DNA of 64,000 bases from Dactylosporangium vinaceum (GTDB taxonomy: Bacteria > Actinomycetota > Actinomycetes > Mycobacteriales > Micromonosporaceae), in assembly GCF_019904175.1 (NCBI RefSeq), contig NZ_CP061913.1:6696001-6760000 (forward strand), read 5' to 3'. The notes beneath the pieces were generated by a model. That model was given only the letters and a program-made list of their open reading frames with translations. It had not been told where the DNA came from and ran no database searches. Of the stretch, positions 34,457-42,912 are shown one piece after another. Made by a program: the position numbers and the translations under genes. Positions within the stretch are counted from its first letter, which is position 1; each line of letters starts with the position of its first letter.

Positions 34457-36115
34457 TCACCGGGTGCGGTACACCCGGAAGTAGTCGAAGACGGCCGTCG
34501 CCCGGGGGTCGTTGCCGCCGTGCGCGATCAGGCCGATGCGCGGCGCCGGGCCCGGCGGGAAGGTCCAGGTGCCGCCCCAGCTCCAGTGCACGCCGTCGCG
34601 GCTCCAGCCGGCCCGGAAGTGGTGCTCGCCGTGCACGGTGGTGTGGGCCAGGCGCAGCCAGGTCGTCGCCGCGGGCGGCCCTTCGACGATGCCGCCGTAG
34701 GAGAGGCGCCCGGCGTAGGGCAGCTCGCGGCCGAACTCGATCTGGCGGGTGTTCCAGATCGCGACGTGGCTCAGGCGGGCGAAGTCGTCGTCGCCGCGGT
34801 ACGCGATCAGGCCCGCCTGCTCGTAGTTGCGGACGGTGTCGACGCCGAGGTCGATGGTCAGTTTCGTCTCGACGATGTAGTCGCCCTCGGGGGTGGCGCG
34901 CCGGAGCAGTACCCCCGCGGTGTTGGCCGGGCCGGTGAGATCGGCGGCCTCGGTCGGCCAGCGCAGCGCACCGCCGCCGACCGCTGCCGCGTCGTCCGGG
35001 CGCACCCAGGTCCAGCCCCGGCCCAGGCCGCCGTCGAACTCGTCGGAGGCGGCGCGGTCCAGGCGGCCGGAGTGCGGGGCCGGGGCGGTGCGGACGCTCG
35101 GCCAGCCGCCCGGCCACTCGAGGCGGTCGATGAGCATCGGGCGGCGGTTGATGCCGTACGGCTCGTTCAGGTACGGGGCATTGCGGTCGATCGCGTGGTA
35201 CACCAGCCAGTCCTGGCCGGTGCCGTCGGTGACGACCGCGTTGTGGCCGGTGCCGACCCAGCGGTCGCCGTCGGGCTGGATGACCGGCGTGCCGCCGACC
35301 CGGGAGTCCAGCAGCGACACGCCGTCGCGGTCCACGAACGGCCCGGTGGGGTTGCGGGAGCGGCCGGCGAAGACGCTGTAGCCGGTGGTCGGGCCGGCGC
35401 AGCAGTTCGCGGCCGAGCCGAACAGGTAGTACCAGCCGTCGCGGCGCACCACGTAGGCGCCCTCGTAGCGGTTGTCGATCGCGACCTGGGTGGCGGCGCC
35501 GGCGACGGTGAGGCCGTCGGCGGTCAGCGGGGCGGTGAAGATGCCGCCGAAGTAGGAGCCGTAGTACAGCCACAGCCGGCCCTGAGCGTCGCTGAGCAGC
35601 GCCGGGTCGAACGTCCAGAGGAACCCGCCGCCGGGTGCGGGGCGCGGTGCGACGACCGGGCGGCCGCTGTCGGTCCACGGGCCGAGCGGCGTGGGCGCGG
35701 TCGCGACGCCGATGGCCGAGTCGTCGCCGGGGTTCAGGGTGGTGTCGGTGACGGTGTAGTACAGCAGGTAGTGCTCGCCGACGCGGCGGATGTCGGGCGC
35801 CCAGATCCCGGCGGCGGGCTCGGCCCAGGCGGGGCGGCTGGTGAGGGCGTCACCGGCGTACGCCCAGTGGAACAGGTCGGTGGAGCGCAGGATCGGGATC
35901 AGGTGCGGGGTGGTCTCCCCGGCCTTCAGGGGGTCGCTGGTGCCGAACGCGTACCAGACGCCGTCGGCGCCGCGCACCACCGACGGGTCGGCGAACGTGT
36001 CAGCGGCGGGGGCGGACACCGGGTTCGTATAGGGCGCCGGGCGCGCGGCCGCGCCGGCGGGCAGCGGGATCAGGACGGCACCGACGAGGAGCGCGATCAA
36101 GCTCAGGATGCGCAT
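34457..36115 (-). CDS. secreted glycoside hydrolase family 43 protein with C-terminal beta-sandwich
   Basis: A 552-residue exported enzyme. The signal peptide is MRILSLIALLVGAVLIPLPA. A five-bladed propeller of GH43 type follows (about 27-330): the general base Asp in DTFADPSVVRGADGVWYAFG, the pKa-modulating Asp in FLWTFDPALLSDA and the acid Glu in RYEGAYVVRRDGWYYLF. A C-terminal concanavalin-like domain (about 350-552; SDEFDGGLGRGWTWVRP) is of the DUF1349 kind found on arabinosidases and xylosidases. Arabinan or xylan is the likely substrate, not determinable further. A LacI-type operator (36127-36138) lies 11 nt upstream of the ATG. Confidence 0.93.
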   Translation of the reverse strand: MRILSLIALLVGAVLIPLPAGAAARPAPYTNPVSAPAADTFADPSVVRGADGVWYAFGTSDPLKAGETTPHLIPILRSTDLFHWAYAGDALTSRPAWAEPAAGIWAPDIRRVGEHYLLYYTVTDTTLNPGDDSAIGVATAPTPLGPWTDSGRPVVAPRPAPGGGFLWTFDPALLSDAQGRLWLYYGSYFGGIFTAPLTADGLTVAGAATQVAIDNRYEGAYVVRRDGWYYLFGSAANCCAGPTTGYSVFAGRSRNPTGPFVDRDGVSLLDSRVGGTPVIQPDGDRWVGTGHNAVVTDGTGQDWLVYHAIDRNAPYLNEPYGINRRPMLIDRLEWPGGWPSVRTAPAPHSGRLDRAASDEFDGGLGRGWTWVRPDDAAAVGGGALRWPTEAADLTGPANTAGVLLRRATPEGDYIVETKLTIDLGVDTVRNYEQAGLIAYRGDDDFARLSHVAIWNTRQIEFGRELPYAGRLSYGGIVEGPPAATTWLRLAHTTVHGEHHFRAGWSRDGVHWSWGGTWTFPPGPAPRIGLIAHGGNDPRATAVFDYFRVYRTR

Positions 36116-36126
36116 GCCTCACTTTC

Positions 36127-36138
36127 TACAACGTTGTA
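36127..36138. promoter_or_regulatory. LacI-type operator upstream of the GH43 gene
   Basis: TACAACGTTGTA is a perfect 12-bp palindrome with central CG. A second partial copy, CGTTGTAAA (36144-36152), follows 5 nt later. It lies 11 nt ahead of the GH43 start on the minus strand, a position suited to repression, and also within 50 nt of the divergent lipoprotein gene. The regulator is not in the window. Confidence 0.7.
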
Positions 36139-36176
36139 TTCATCGTTGTAAAGAGCGGGTGTTGTACCGTCCACGG

Positions 36177-37451
36177 GTGATCTCGGGTTTACGACACGCC
36201 CTGCTCACCGGCGCTGTCCTGCTCGCGCTGGCGGCCTGTGGCAGTACGGGCCAGGTCGGCACCGTCCCGGCGCAGCGATCGTCAGCCGGCCCGGCCGCGG
36301 AGGCCGGCGCGGGCCTCGGCAGCGTCTCCGCCGCCGCACCGGCGTCGAGCGCCCCGGCCGCCGTGCCCCGCAACCCCGGCGGCGCGGTGCTGGTGGTCGG
36401 GCCCGGCCACGCCTACCGCACCCCGTGCCAGGCGATCGCCGCGGCCAAGGCCGGCGACACCGTCCAGATCGACGCCAAGGGCAATGGCGGCTACGCCGGC
36501 GACGTGTGCGGCTGGAGCACCGACGGTCTTATGATCGTCGGGTTCAACGGCCGGGCCCACGTCGATGCCGCCGGGAAGAACAGCCAGGGCAAGGGCACCT
36601 GGGTCATCGCCGGCAAGCGCACGACCGTCGACAACGTCGAGCTCAGCGGGGCCACGGTGCCCGACGGCAACGGGGCGGCGATCCGCCAGGAGGGTGCCGG
36701 GCTGACGCTGCGGCGAAGCTTCCTGCACGACAACCAGAACGGCATCCTGGCCGGCGACAACGCGGCGAGCGACATCGTCGTGGAGTCGACGGAGCTGGCC
36801 CGCAACGGCGCCGGGGACGGGTACACGCACAACCTGTACCTCGGCCACGTGCGCAGCTTCACCATGCGCTACAGCTGGTCCCACGACGCCAGGGTCGGCC
36901 ACCTCGTGAAGTCCCGGGCGCTCGTCAACGACATCCTGTACAACCGCATCACCGGCGAGAACGGCTCCGGCAGCTACGAGATCGACCTGCCCGACGGCGG
37001 GCGGAGCCGCATCGTCGGCAACGTCGTGCAGCAGGGCAAGGGCAGCCAGAACCCGAACATCATCGCCTACGGCGAGGAGGGCTCCCCCAACCCCGGCTCC
37101 CGCCTGACCGTCGCCTTCAACACCATCGTCAACGACCTGGGCCGGGGCACCGCGATCATGGTGGGCTCCGGCATCACGGCACCCGTCGTCGTGCAGAACA
37201 ACATCCTGGCCGGCGGCGGCACGCTCGTGAGCCAGGGCGGCGCGAGCACGTCCGGCAACTGCACCGCGGCCGACCCCCGCTTCGCCGACCGCGCCGGCCT
37301 CGACTACCACCTGGCCGCCGGCTCGCCGTGCATCGACAAGGGCGTCACCCCGGGCGCGGACGCGGCGGCGGCCGAGCAGTACGTGCACCCCCTGAGCCAC
37401 CGGGCCCGCGCCGCCACGGGCGCCGGGCCCGATCCCGGCGCCTTCGAGTGA
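36177..37451 (+). CDS. right-handed parallel beta-helix lipoprotein
   Basis: A 424-residue exported protein. The signal ends in a lipobox (LLALAAC-Gly) and is followed by an Ala/Pro/Ser linker. A pectate-lyase-like beta-helix starts near residue 65 (GPGHAYRTPCQAIAAAKAGD) with rungs such as VIAGKRTTVDNVELSGATV, SFLHDNQNGILAGDNAASDI and LVNDILYNRITGENGSGSYE. Surface attachment by lipid is inferred. A TACCGT box (36165-36170) lies 6 nt before GTG 36177, so the transcript may be leaderless. It is divergent from GH43 and the two may share the operator at 36127. Confidence 0.82.
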   Translation: MISGLRHALLTGAVLLALAACGSTGQVGTVPAQRSSAGPAAEAGAGLGSVSAAAPASSAPAAVPRNPGGAVLVVGPGHAYRTPCQAIAAAKAGDTVQIDAKGNGGYAGDVCGWSTDGLMIVGFNGRAHVDAAGKNSQGKGTWVIAGKRTTVDNVELSGATVPDGNGAAIRQEGAGLTLRRSFLHDNQNGILAGDNAASDIVVESTELARNGAGDGYTHNLYLGHVRSFTMRYSWSHDARVGHLVKSRALVNDILYNRITGENGSGSYEIDLPDGGRSRIVGNVVQQGKGSQNPNIIAYGEEGSPNPGSRLTVAFNTIVNDLGRGTAIMVGSGITAPVVVQNNILAGGGTLVSQGGASTSGNCTAADPRFADRAGLDYHLAAGSPCIDKGVTPGADAAAAEQYVHPLSHRARAATGAGPDPGAFE

Positions 37452-37494
37452 ACCGGCCTCAACCATCGGGGGCCGGGGTGACGTTCTGGATGGT

Positions 37495-38013
37495 GTGAAC
37501 GACGAGCGGTACCCCGGCTTCAGGGACTTCGCGGACGCGCGCGGCGCCGCACTGTCGCGGGCGGCCTTCCTCCTGACCGGCGACCACCACGCCGCCGAGG
37601 ACCTGGTGCAGTCCGCGCTGGCCCGGGTCCTGCGGCACTGGCGGCGCATCGAGGGCGGCGACCCCGAGGCGTACGTCCGGCGCGTCATGTACAACCTGCA
37701 GATGTCCTGGTGGCGCCGGCGTCGGGTGCCCGAGCACCTGGCGGCGACACCCCCGGACCGGCCCGGGACCGACCCCTACGCGGCGGCGGCCCTGCGGCTG
37801 AGCCTGGACCGGGCGCTCGCGCTGGTGACGCCGAAGCAGCGGGCGGTGCTGGTGCTGCGCTTCTACGAGGACCTCACCGAGGCCCAGGCGGCCGACCTGC
37901 TCGGCTGCTCGGTCGGCACTGTCAAACGGCACGCGCACGACGGCCTGGCCCGGCTGCGCGCGGTCGCCCCCCATCTCGTCGACGACGTCCGGATCACTGG
38001 AGGCCTGCGATGA
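37495..38013 (+). CDS. SigE-type ECF RNA polymerase sigma factor
   Basis: A 172-residue ECF sigma factor of the SigE type, paralogous to the one at 33248-33763. Region 2 is FADARGAALSRAAFLLTGDH, EDLVQSALARVLRHWRRI; region 4 is LALVTPKQRAVLVLRFYEDL, LLGCSVGTVKRHAHDGLARL. The start is GTG 37495 and its stop overlaps the ATG of the next gene (ATGA), so the pair is translationally coupled. Confidence 0.92.
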   Translation: MNDERYPGFRDFADARGAALSRAAFLLTGDHHAAEDLVQSALARVLRHWRRIEGGDPEAYVRRVMYNLQMSWWRRRRVPEHLAATPPDRPGTDPYAAAALRLSLDRALALVTPKQRAVLVLRFYEDLTEAQAADLLGCSVGTVKRHAHDGLARLRAVAPHLVDDVRITGGLR

Positions 38014-39227
38014 CGGCCCGGCTGCGCGAGGCGATGCGGGAGCAGGCCCGACGAGCCGAGACCTACGAGTTGTACCGCGGGTCGCTCGCCCGGGCCCGCC
38101 GAGCCCGCCGGCACCGGCGCACCGCCGCGGCGCTGGCGATCGCGCTCGTCGCCGCGGCCGGCCTGGCCCTGCCGCTGTGGCTGCACCGCACGGCCCCGGT
38201 CCCGGCCGTCCCGCCGCCGGCCGGTCCGAGCCTGCCCGCCCGGATCGGTGCACCGCCGCCCGGGACCGGCCCCCTCGGCGGCCCGGCGAGCGTCGCCTTC
38301 GGGGCCGGCACCTGGTGGCAGGGCGCGAGCGCGAACGTCACAGCGGTCGTCGGCGCCGGCCGCGGCGACTACGGCGTCGTGGACAACCGCGCCCCCCTCT
38401 ACGCGGGCGAGCAGGCCGTCCTGTCCCCCGATGGCACCCGCCTGGCCGGCGAGGGCCGGGTCAGCGACCTGCGCACCGGCACCGCCACCGACCTGCCCGA
38501 CCTCGGCCCCGGCACCCGGACCCCGCAGGCGTGGTCCCCGGACGGCCGGTGGCTGGCCGTCATCGCCTACCGGACCCACCCCTCCGGCAACGAGTTCACC
38601 GGCGCCACCCTCCACCTGGTCGACCCGGCCACGGGCGAGCACCGCCCGGTCGCCGACCTGAACCCGCACGGCGCGGCCGACGGCTGGAACGTGGCGTTCG
38701 CGCACCACAACAGCCGGTGGGCGTACCAGTCGGGCAACGAGATCATGGTCGCCGACATCACCGGCGACCGGCTCGCCCGGTTCACCGTCCCACCGGGCAC
38801 CCACCTGGCCGGCAAGGGCGCCTGGACCCCCGACGACACCGCCCTGACCCTGCTCGGCCGCCACGACTCCCGCTGGCGGCTCAGCTACGCCCGCTGGCCC
38901 GACGGCGCCGCCGCGGCCGGCCCGGCCCTGCCCGAGCTCGACGGCCTGGCCGCGGTCCGCCTGCTGGGCTGGTCACCGGCGGGCGCGGCGGTCGTGGCGG
39001 CGCTGTATCCGAAGCCCGGCACCCCGCCGCACGACTTCACCCTCGACCAGGACACCCTCCCGGCCGCCCACACCCGGCTGACCGCCTACCGCTACGTCGA
39101 CGCGGCCCGGATCCTGGCCGTCCGCCCGGCCCCCGACAACACCCTGCGCGTCCTGGTCCAAGGGGCCGAGGTCTACTCCATCGACGCGGCCGACGACGCC
39201 GTCGCGAGCGGCCTGGAGCGCCCGTGA
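38010..39227 (+). CDS. membrane-anchored beta-propeller partner of the sigma factor
   Basis: A 405-residue protein laid out like the one at 32023-33246: a cytosolic N-terminus (MTARLREAMREQARRAETYE), an Arg-rich patch, one membrane helix (TAAALAIALVAAAGLALPLW), a Pro-rich spacer and an extracytoplasmic propeller with TolB/WD40-like strands (AVLSPDGTRLAGEGRVSDL, AWSPDGRWLAVIAYRTH). The ATG overlaps the sigma-factor stop and GGAGG precedes it. It probably senses an external signal and modulates the sigma factor; no known anti-sigma motif is seen. Confidence 0.8.
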   Translation: MTARLREAMREQARRAETYELYRGSLARARRARRHRRTAAALAIALVAAAGLALPLWLHRTAPVPAVPPPAGPSLPARIGAPPPGTGPLGGPASVAFGAGTWWQGASANVTAVVGAGRGDYGVVDNRAPLYAGEQAVLSPDGTRLAGEGRVSDLRTGTATDLPDLGPGTRTPQAWSPDGRWLAVIAYRTHPSGNEFTGATLHLVDPATGEHRPVADLNPHGAADGWNVAFAHHNSRWAYQSGNEIMVADITGDRLARFTVPPGTHLAGKGAWTPDDTALTLLGRHDSRWRLSYARWPDGAAAAGPALPELDGLAAVRLLGWSPAGAAVVAALYPKPGTPPHDFTLDQDTLPAAHTRLTAYRYVDAARILAVRPAPDNTLRVLVQGAEVYSIDAADDAVASGLERP

Positions 39228-39364
39228 CCCCGGCCGCCGCGGCACCGCCGCCCCCGGCCGCAACGCCGCCGCACCGCCGAGCCGGCCGCGGCCGGGTGTC
39301 CGACGCTGTCCGACGCCGTCCGGGATCCGGGGCGCAGCCGGCGGCGATCGGCCACGATGCCGCC

Positions 39365-39772
39365 ATGAAGCTCAAAGCCCTCGCCGCGCTCCTCGCGCTC
39401 GCCCCGGCGTCAGCGTTCGCCACCGCCGCCCCGGCCGCCGCCGACCCCACCCCGGCGCCGACCTGCACGGCCCAGGTCATCCCGTTCGCACCCCAGTTCC
39501 TGACCGTCGTGACCGTGCGCAACAACGCCACGGCCCCGTTCACCGGCTGGTCCGTCACGTTCGAGCTCCCCGCGACGGCGACGGCCGGCATGGTCTTCGG
39601 CGGCACCCTCACCCGCGCGGGCTCCACGGGCACCATCACGCCCGCGCCCTGGTTCGTCTCGCTCAACCCCGGGGTCGCGGCGAACGTCGGCTTCTCCGGC
39701 TCGGCTGTACCTTTCACGCTGCCCACCGACATCAGGCTCAACGGGGTGCCCTGCGGCCCGTCCGGCCGGTAG
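39365..39772 (+). CDS. secreted stand-alone CBM2-like cellulose-binding protein
   Basis: A 135-residue secreted protein: a signal peptide (MKLKALAALLALAPASAFAT, cleavage near AAAD) and a single carbohydrate-binding module of family 2 type. The two Cys expected to pair at the ends are present (PTCTAQ and GVPCGP), with FTGWSVTFELPATATAGMVF and LNPGVAANVGFSGSAVPF as internal landmarks. No catalytic domain is attached, which is unusual for CBM2; it could bind cellulose or chitin on its own, or be a relic of a larger enzyme. Confidence 0.8.
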   Translation: MKLKALAALLALAPASAFATAAPAAADPTPAPTCTAQVIPFAPQFLTVVTVRNNATAPFTGWSVTFELPATATAGMVFGGTLTRAGSTGTITPAPWFVSLNPGVAANVGFSGSAVPFTLPTDIRLNGVPCGPSGR

Positions 39773-39793
39773 CCCGCCCGGGGCGGTGCCGGT

Positions 39794-39799
39794 TAGCCT
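39794..39799 (+). promoter_or_regulatory. -10 box placed for a leaderless message starting at an ATC codon
   Basis: TAGCCT (TANNNT form) stands 6 nt before the ATC at 39806, exactly the geometry seen at other leaderless genes in this window. The TAG within it is also the in-frame stop that limits how far upstream the next gene can start. Confidence 0.5.
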
Positions 39800-39805
39800 C
39801 CCGCC

Positions 39806-42013
39806 ATCGAGACTCTCGGCGACCTGGGGCGGGCGCTGCGCGAGCTGCGGCGGCGGCACGCCCGGCGCGGGCACACCGGTGAGCTGACCTACCGCGAGCT
39901 GGCCGCCGCGACCGGCTGGTCCCACGGCGTCATCGGCGGGTACTTCTCCGGCCGGGTCCTGCCGCCGACCGACCGCCTCGACACCCTCGTGCGCCTGCTC
40001 GGCGCGACGCCCGCCGAGCAGGGCGCGTTCGCCACGGCCCGGGACCGGATCGCCGACGGCCGGGCCGCCCGGCCGCGGGCGGCGACCCCGCGGCAGCTCC
40101 CGCTCGACGGTGCGGGCTTCGTCGGCCGCGAGGAGGAGCTGGCCGCGCTCGACGGGACAGCGCTCACGGCCGTCGTCGGCACCGCCGGTGTCGGCAAGAC
40201 CGCGCTGGCCGTGCGCTGGGCCCACCGCGCGGCCGCCCGGTTCCCCGACGGGCAGCTCTACGTCGACCTGCGCGGCTTCGACAGGCAGCGGCCCGTCGCG
40301 GCCGCGGAGGCGCTCGGCGGCTTCCTGCGCGCCCTCGGCGTCGACGGCGGCGACGTGCCGCGGGCCGAGGCCGAGCGGGCCGCGCTGTACCGCACCCTCG
40401 TCGCCGGCCGCCGTCTGCTCGTGGTGCTCGACAACGCCTCCGGCGCCGACCACGTCCGCCCGCTGCTGCCCGGCACCGCCACCTGCACCGCCGTCGTCAC
40501 CAGCCGCGACGACCTCACCGGCCTGGTCGTGCGCGAGGGTGCCCGCCGGGTCCGCCTGGAGCCGCTCGGCCCGGCCGCCGCGACCCGGCTGCTGCGCACG
40601 CTGCTGGGCGAGGAGGCCGACGTCGCCGCGATCGTCAGCCGGTGCGCGGGGCTGCCGCTGGCCCTGCGCATCGCCGCCGAGCTCGACGACCTCGGCGGCT
40701 TCGACACCGGCGACCCGCGGACCGCCGTGCGGACGGTGTTCTCCTGGTCCTACCGGCATCTGGGCCCGCGCGAGCGGCACGTGTTCGCCCGGTTCGGCCT
40801 GCACCCGGGCCCCGACCTCGACGGCGCGGCGGCCGGCGACCCCGCGGCGCTCGCCGCCCTGGTCCGCGCGCACCTGGTGACCCGGACCGGCGCCGACCGC
40901 TACGCGATGCACGACCTGCTGCGCGCCTACGCGGCCGAGACGCTGCCCGCCGGGGAGCAGCGGGCCGCGCTGACCCGGCTCCTCGAGCACTACCTGGCCC
41001 TGGCCACGGCCGCGGGGGCCGCGCTCTTCCCGCACGACGTCGCGGGCCGCCCGGCTCCCGGCGGCGCCGACGCGGCCCGCCGCACTCTGGACCGGGAGCG
41101 GGCCAACCTCGTCGCGCTGGCCGGGCTGCGCACCGAGCACGCCATCGGGCTGTCGCGGGCGCTGTGGCGTTACTTCGAGGTCGGCGGCCACGGCCACGAC
41201 GCCCTCGCCGTGCACGGCGCCGCGGTGCACGCGGCCCTGGCCGGCCGGGAGGGCGCCGCGCAGGTCATGGCCAACCTGGCCGGCACCTATTGGTGGCTCG
41301 GCGAGCACGCCCGCGCCCGCGACTGGTTCGAGCGCGCACTGGCCTGGCACGAGCGCAGCGGGGACCGGGCCGGCCGGGCCCGGGCCCGCGCGCGGCTGGG
41401 CCTGGCCCACGAGCGCCTCGGCGACTGCGCGCAGGCCCGCGCATGCCTGGTCGCGGCGCTTGCCGAATACCGGCTCATCGGCGACCGCCACGGCGAGGGC
41501 TCGCAGCTGCTCAACCTCGGCGGCCTGCACCGCCGCCTCGGCCACTACGGCCTGGCCCGCCGCCACCTGCGGGCCGCGGCGACCCGGTTCGCCGAGCTCG
41601 GCGACGCCCGCCTCGAGGGCTACGCGCTGGGCAACCTCGGCGCGCTGGAGAGCCTCGTCGGCCGGCACGAGGAGGCCCTGGACCAGCTGCGGCGGGCGCT
41701 CGCGGCCTGCCGGTCCGTGCGCGACCGGGGCGGCGAGGGCAGCGCGCTGGCCGCCCTCAGCGCCGCGCTGCTGCGGCTGGGCCGCCCGGCGGAGGCGGCC
41801 GCCGGGTTCGAGCAGGCGCTCGCCATCAGCCGGGAGACCGGCGAGCGCGGCCTGCACATCGAGGCGCTCAACGGCCTCGGCGACGCCCTGCAGGCGCTGG
41901 GCCGCAACGACAGGGCGCGGCATCGGTACCGCACCGCGCTCGACCTGGCCCGCCGGGCCGGCGATCCCCACGAGGCGGCGCGGGCCGAGGCGGGGCTCAC
42001 GGGGCGGCGATGA
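39806..42013 (+). CDS. AfsR/SARP-like HTH, NB-ARC and TPR regulator with apparent ATC start
   Basis: A 735-residue regulator if read from ATC 39806. Residues 1-70 are an XRE-like helix-turn-helix (ELAAATGWSHGVIGGYFSGR). Residues 95-340 form an NB-ARC ATPase with P-loop GTAGVGKTALAV and the GLPLALRIAAELDD motif. Residues 400-720 are tetratricopeptide repeats (such as GEGSQLLNLGGLHRRLGHYG). No ATG, GTG or TTG exists in frame between the stop at 39794 and 39989, yet the helix-turn-helix is encoded there. Homologues, as I recall them, begin Met-Glu-Thr-Leu-Gly-Asp, so ATC is at the Met position. A conventional call would start at GTG 39989 and lose the DNA-binding domain. Confidence 0.85.
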   Translation: METLGDLGRALRELRRRHARRGHTGELTYRELAAATGWSHGVIGGYFSGRVLPPTDRLDTLVRLLGATPAEQGAFATARDRIADGRAARPRAATPRQLPLDGAGFVGREEELAALDGTALTAVVGTAGVGKTALAVRWAHRAAARFPDGQLYVDLRGFDRQRPVAAAEALGGFLRALGVDGGDVPRAEAERAALYRTLVAGRRLLVVLDNASGADHVRPLLPGTATCTAVVTSRDDLTGLVVREGARRVRLEPLGPAAATRLLRTLLGEEADVAAIVSRCAGLPLALRIAAELDDLGGFDTGDPRTAVRTVFSWSYRHLGPRERHVFARFGLHPGPDLDGAAAGDPAALAALVRAHLVTRTGADRYAMHDLLRAYAAETLPAGEQRAALTRLLEHYLALATAAGAALFPHDVAGRPAPGGADAARRTLDRERANLVALAGLRTEHAIGLSRALWRYFEVGGHGHDALAVHGAAVHAALAGREGAAQVMANLAGTYWWLGEHARARDWFERALAWHERSGDRAGRARARARLGLAHERLGDCAQARACLVAALAEYRLIGDRHGEGSQLLNLGGLHRRLGHYGLARRHLRAAATRFAELGDARLEGYALGNLGALESLVGRHEEALDQLRRALAACRSVRDRGGEGSALAALSAALLRLGRPAEAAAGFEQALAISRETGERGLHIEALNGLGDALQALGRNDRARHRYRTALDLARRAGDPHEAARAEAGLTGRR

Positions 42014-42827
42014 CCGAGAGCAGCTGCAGCTTCTCGTGGCTCTCGCTGCCGGGGACGGCCGTGTACACCAGCAGGGAGTGCGCCTGGTCCGGGTCCTGCA
42101 GCGCCTGGCAGGCCACCTCGAGCAGCCCGACCTCGGGGTGGATGAAGCGCTTGGTGTGGCTGTAGCCGACGCCGATCTCGTGCTCGTCCCACACCGCCCG
42201 GAACTCGGCGCTGCCCGCCATCAGCAGCCGGTGCAGGTGCGCGGCCCACGAGTCCGGCCCGCGCAGCGTCACCACCGCCCGCAGCCCGGAGGCGAAGACC
42301 CGCGAGTGCAGGGCGTGGTCGTCGGGGTGGTACCGGGCGCGGTAGGACGGGTCGGTGAACCAGCGGTAGCCGATGCTGCGGGCGGGGCCCGTGTACCTCG
42401 TCAGGTCACCGGTGAGCGCGACGCCCAGCGCCGTCTGCCGCAGCGTCTCGCCGAGCTCGGTCACCACCTCGGCCGGCGTGTCGGTGAGCCGGTCCAGGAT
42501 GCGCAGCACGCCGGGGCTGATGTGCTCGCTGCCCGGGCCCTTCGTCGGCGGCTGGTGCCCGGCGAGGCGGAACAGGTGGTCGCGCTCGTCGCGGGACAGG
42601 TGCAGCCCCTGCGCGATCGACGCGATCATCTGCTCGGACGGGTGCGGCCCGCGCTCGCGCTCCAGCCGGCTGTAGTAGTCGGCGGAGATGTGACACAGCG
42701 TCGCCACCTCTTCGCGGCGCAGCCCGCTGGTCCGGCGCCGCTGCCCGCGCGGCAGCCCCACGTCCTCCGGCTGCAGCGACTCGCGGCGGTGGCGCAGGAA
42801 TCCCGCCAGCCCGGCTCGATCGATCAT
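41997..42827 (-). CDS. XRE family regulator with MmyB-like ligand-binding domain
   Basis: A 276-residue regulator. The N-terminal helix-turn-helix (about 30-85) reads RTSGLRREEVATLCHISADY, YSRLERERGPHPSEQMI. The C-terminal two thirds is the MmyB-like domain found in many actinobacterial repressors (LLMAGSAEFRAVWDEHEIGV, TKRFIHPEVGLLEVACQALQ). These often sit divergent to a short-chain dehydrogenase that they repress, which is the case here (start-to-start gap 85 nt). The 3' end overlaps the convergent AfsR-like gene by 17 nt. Confidence 0.93.
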   Translation of the reverse strand: MIDRAGLAGFLRHRRESLQPEDVGLPRGQRRRTSGLRREEVATLCHISADYYSRLERERGPHPSEQMIASIAQGLHLSRDERDHLFRLAGHQPPTKGPGSEHISPGVLRILDRLTDTPAEVVTELGETLRQTALGVALTGDLTRYTGPARSIGYRWFTDPSYRARYHPDDHALHSRVFASGLRAVVTLRGPDSWAAHLHRLLMAGSAEFRAVWDEHEIGVGYSHTKRFIHPEVGLLEVACQALQDPDQAHSLLVYTAVPGSESHEKLQLLSVIAAP

Positions 42828-42912
42828 GTCTCGTTCTTACCATCGGCGCCGCGGCGCAGCCTGGGATCGAGAGGCCGTGGATAACCGCGCGTGACCGGCC
42901 CACAGTGAGGGC

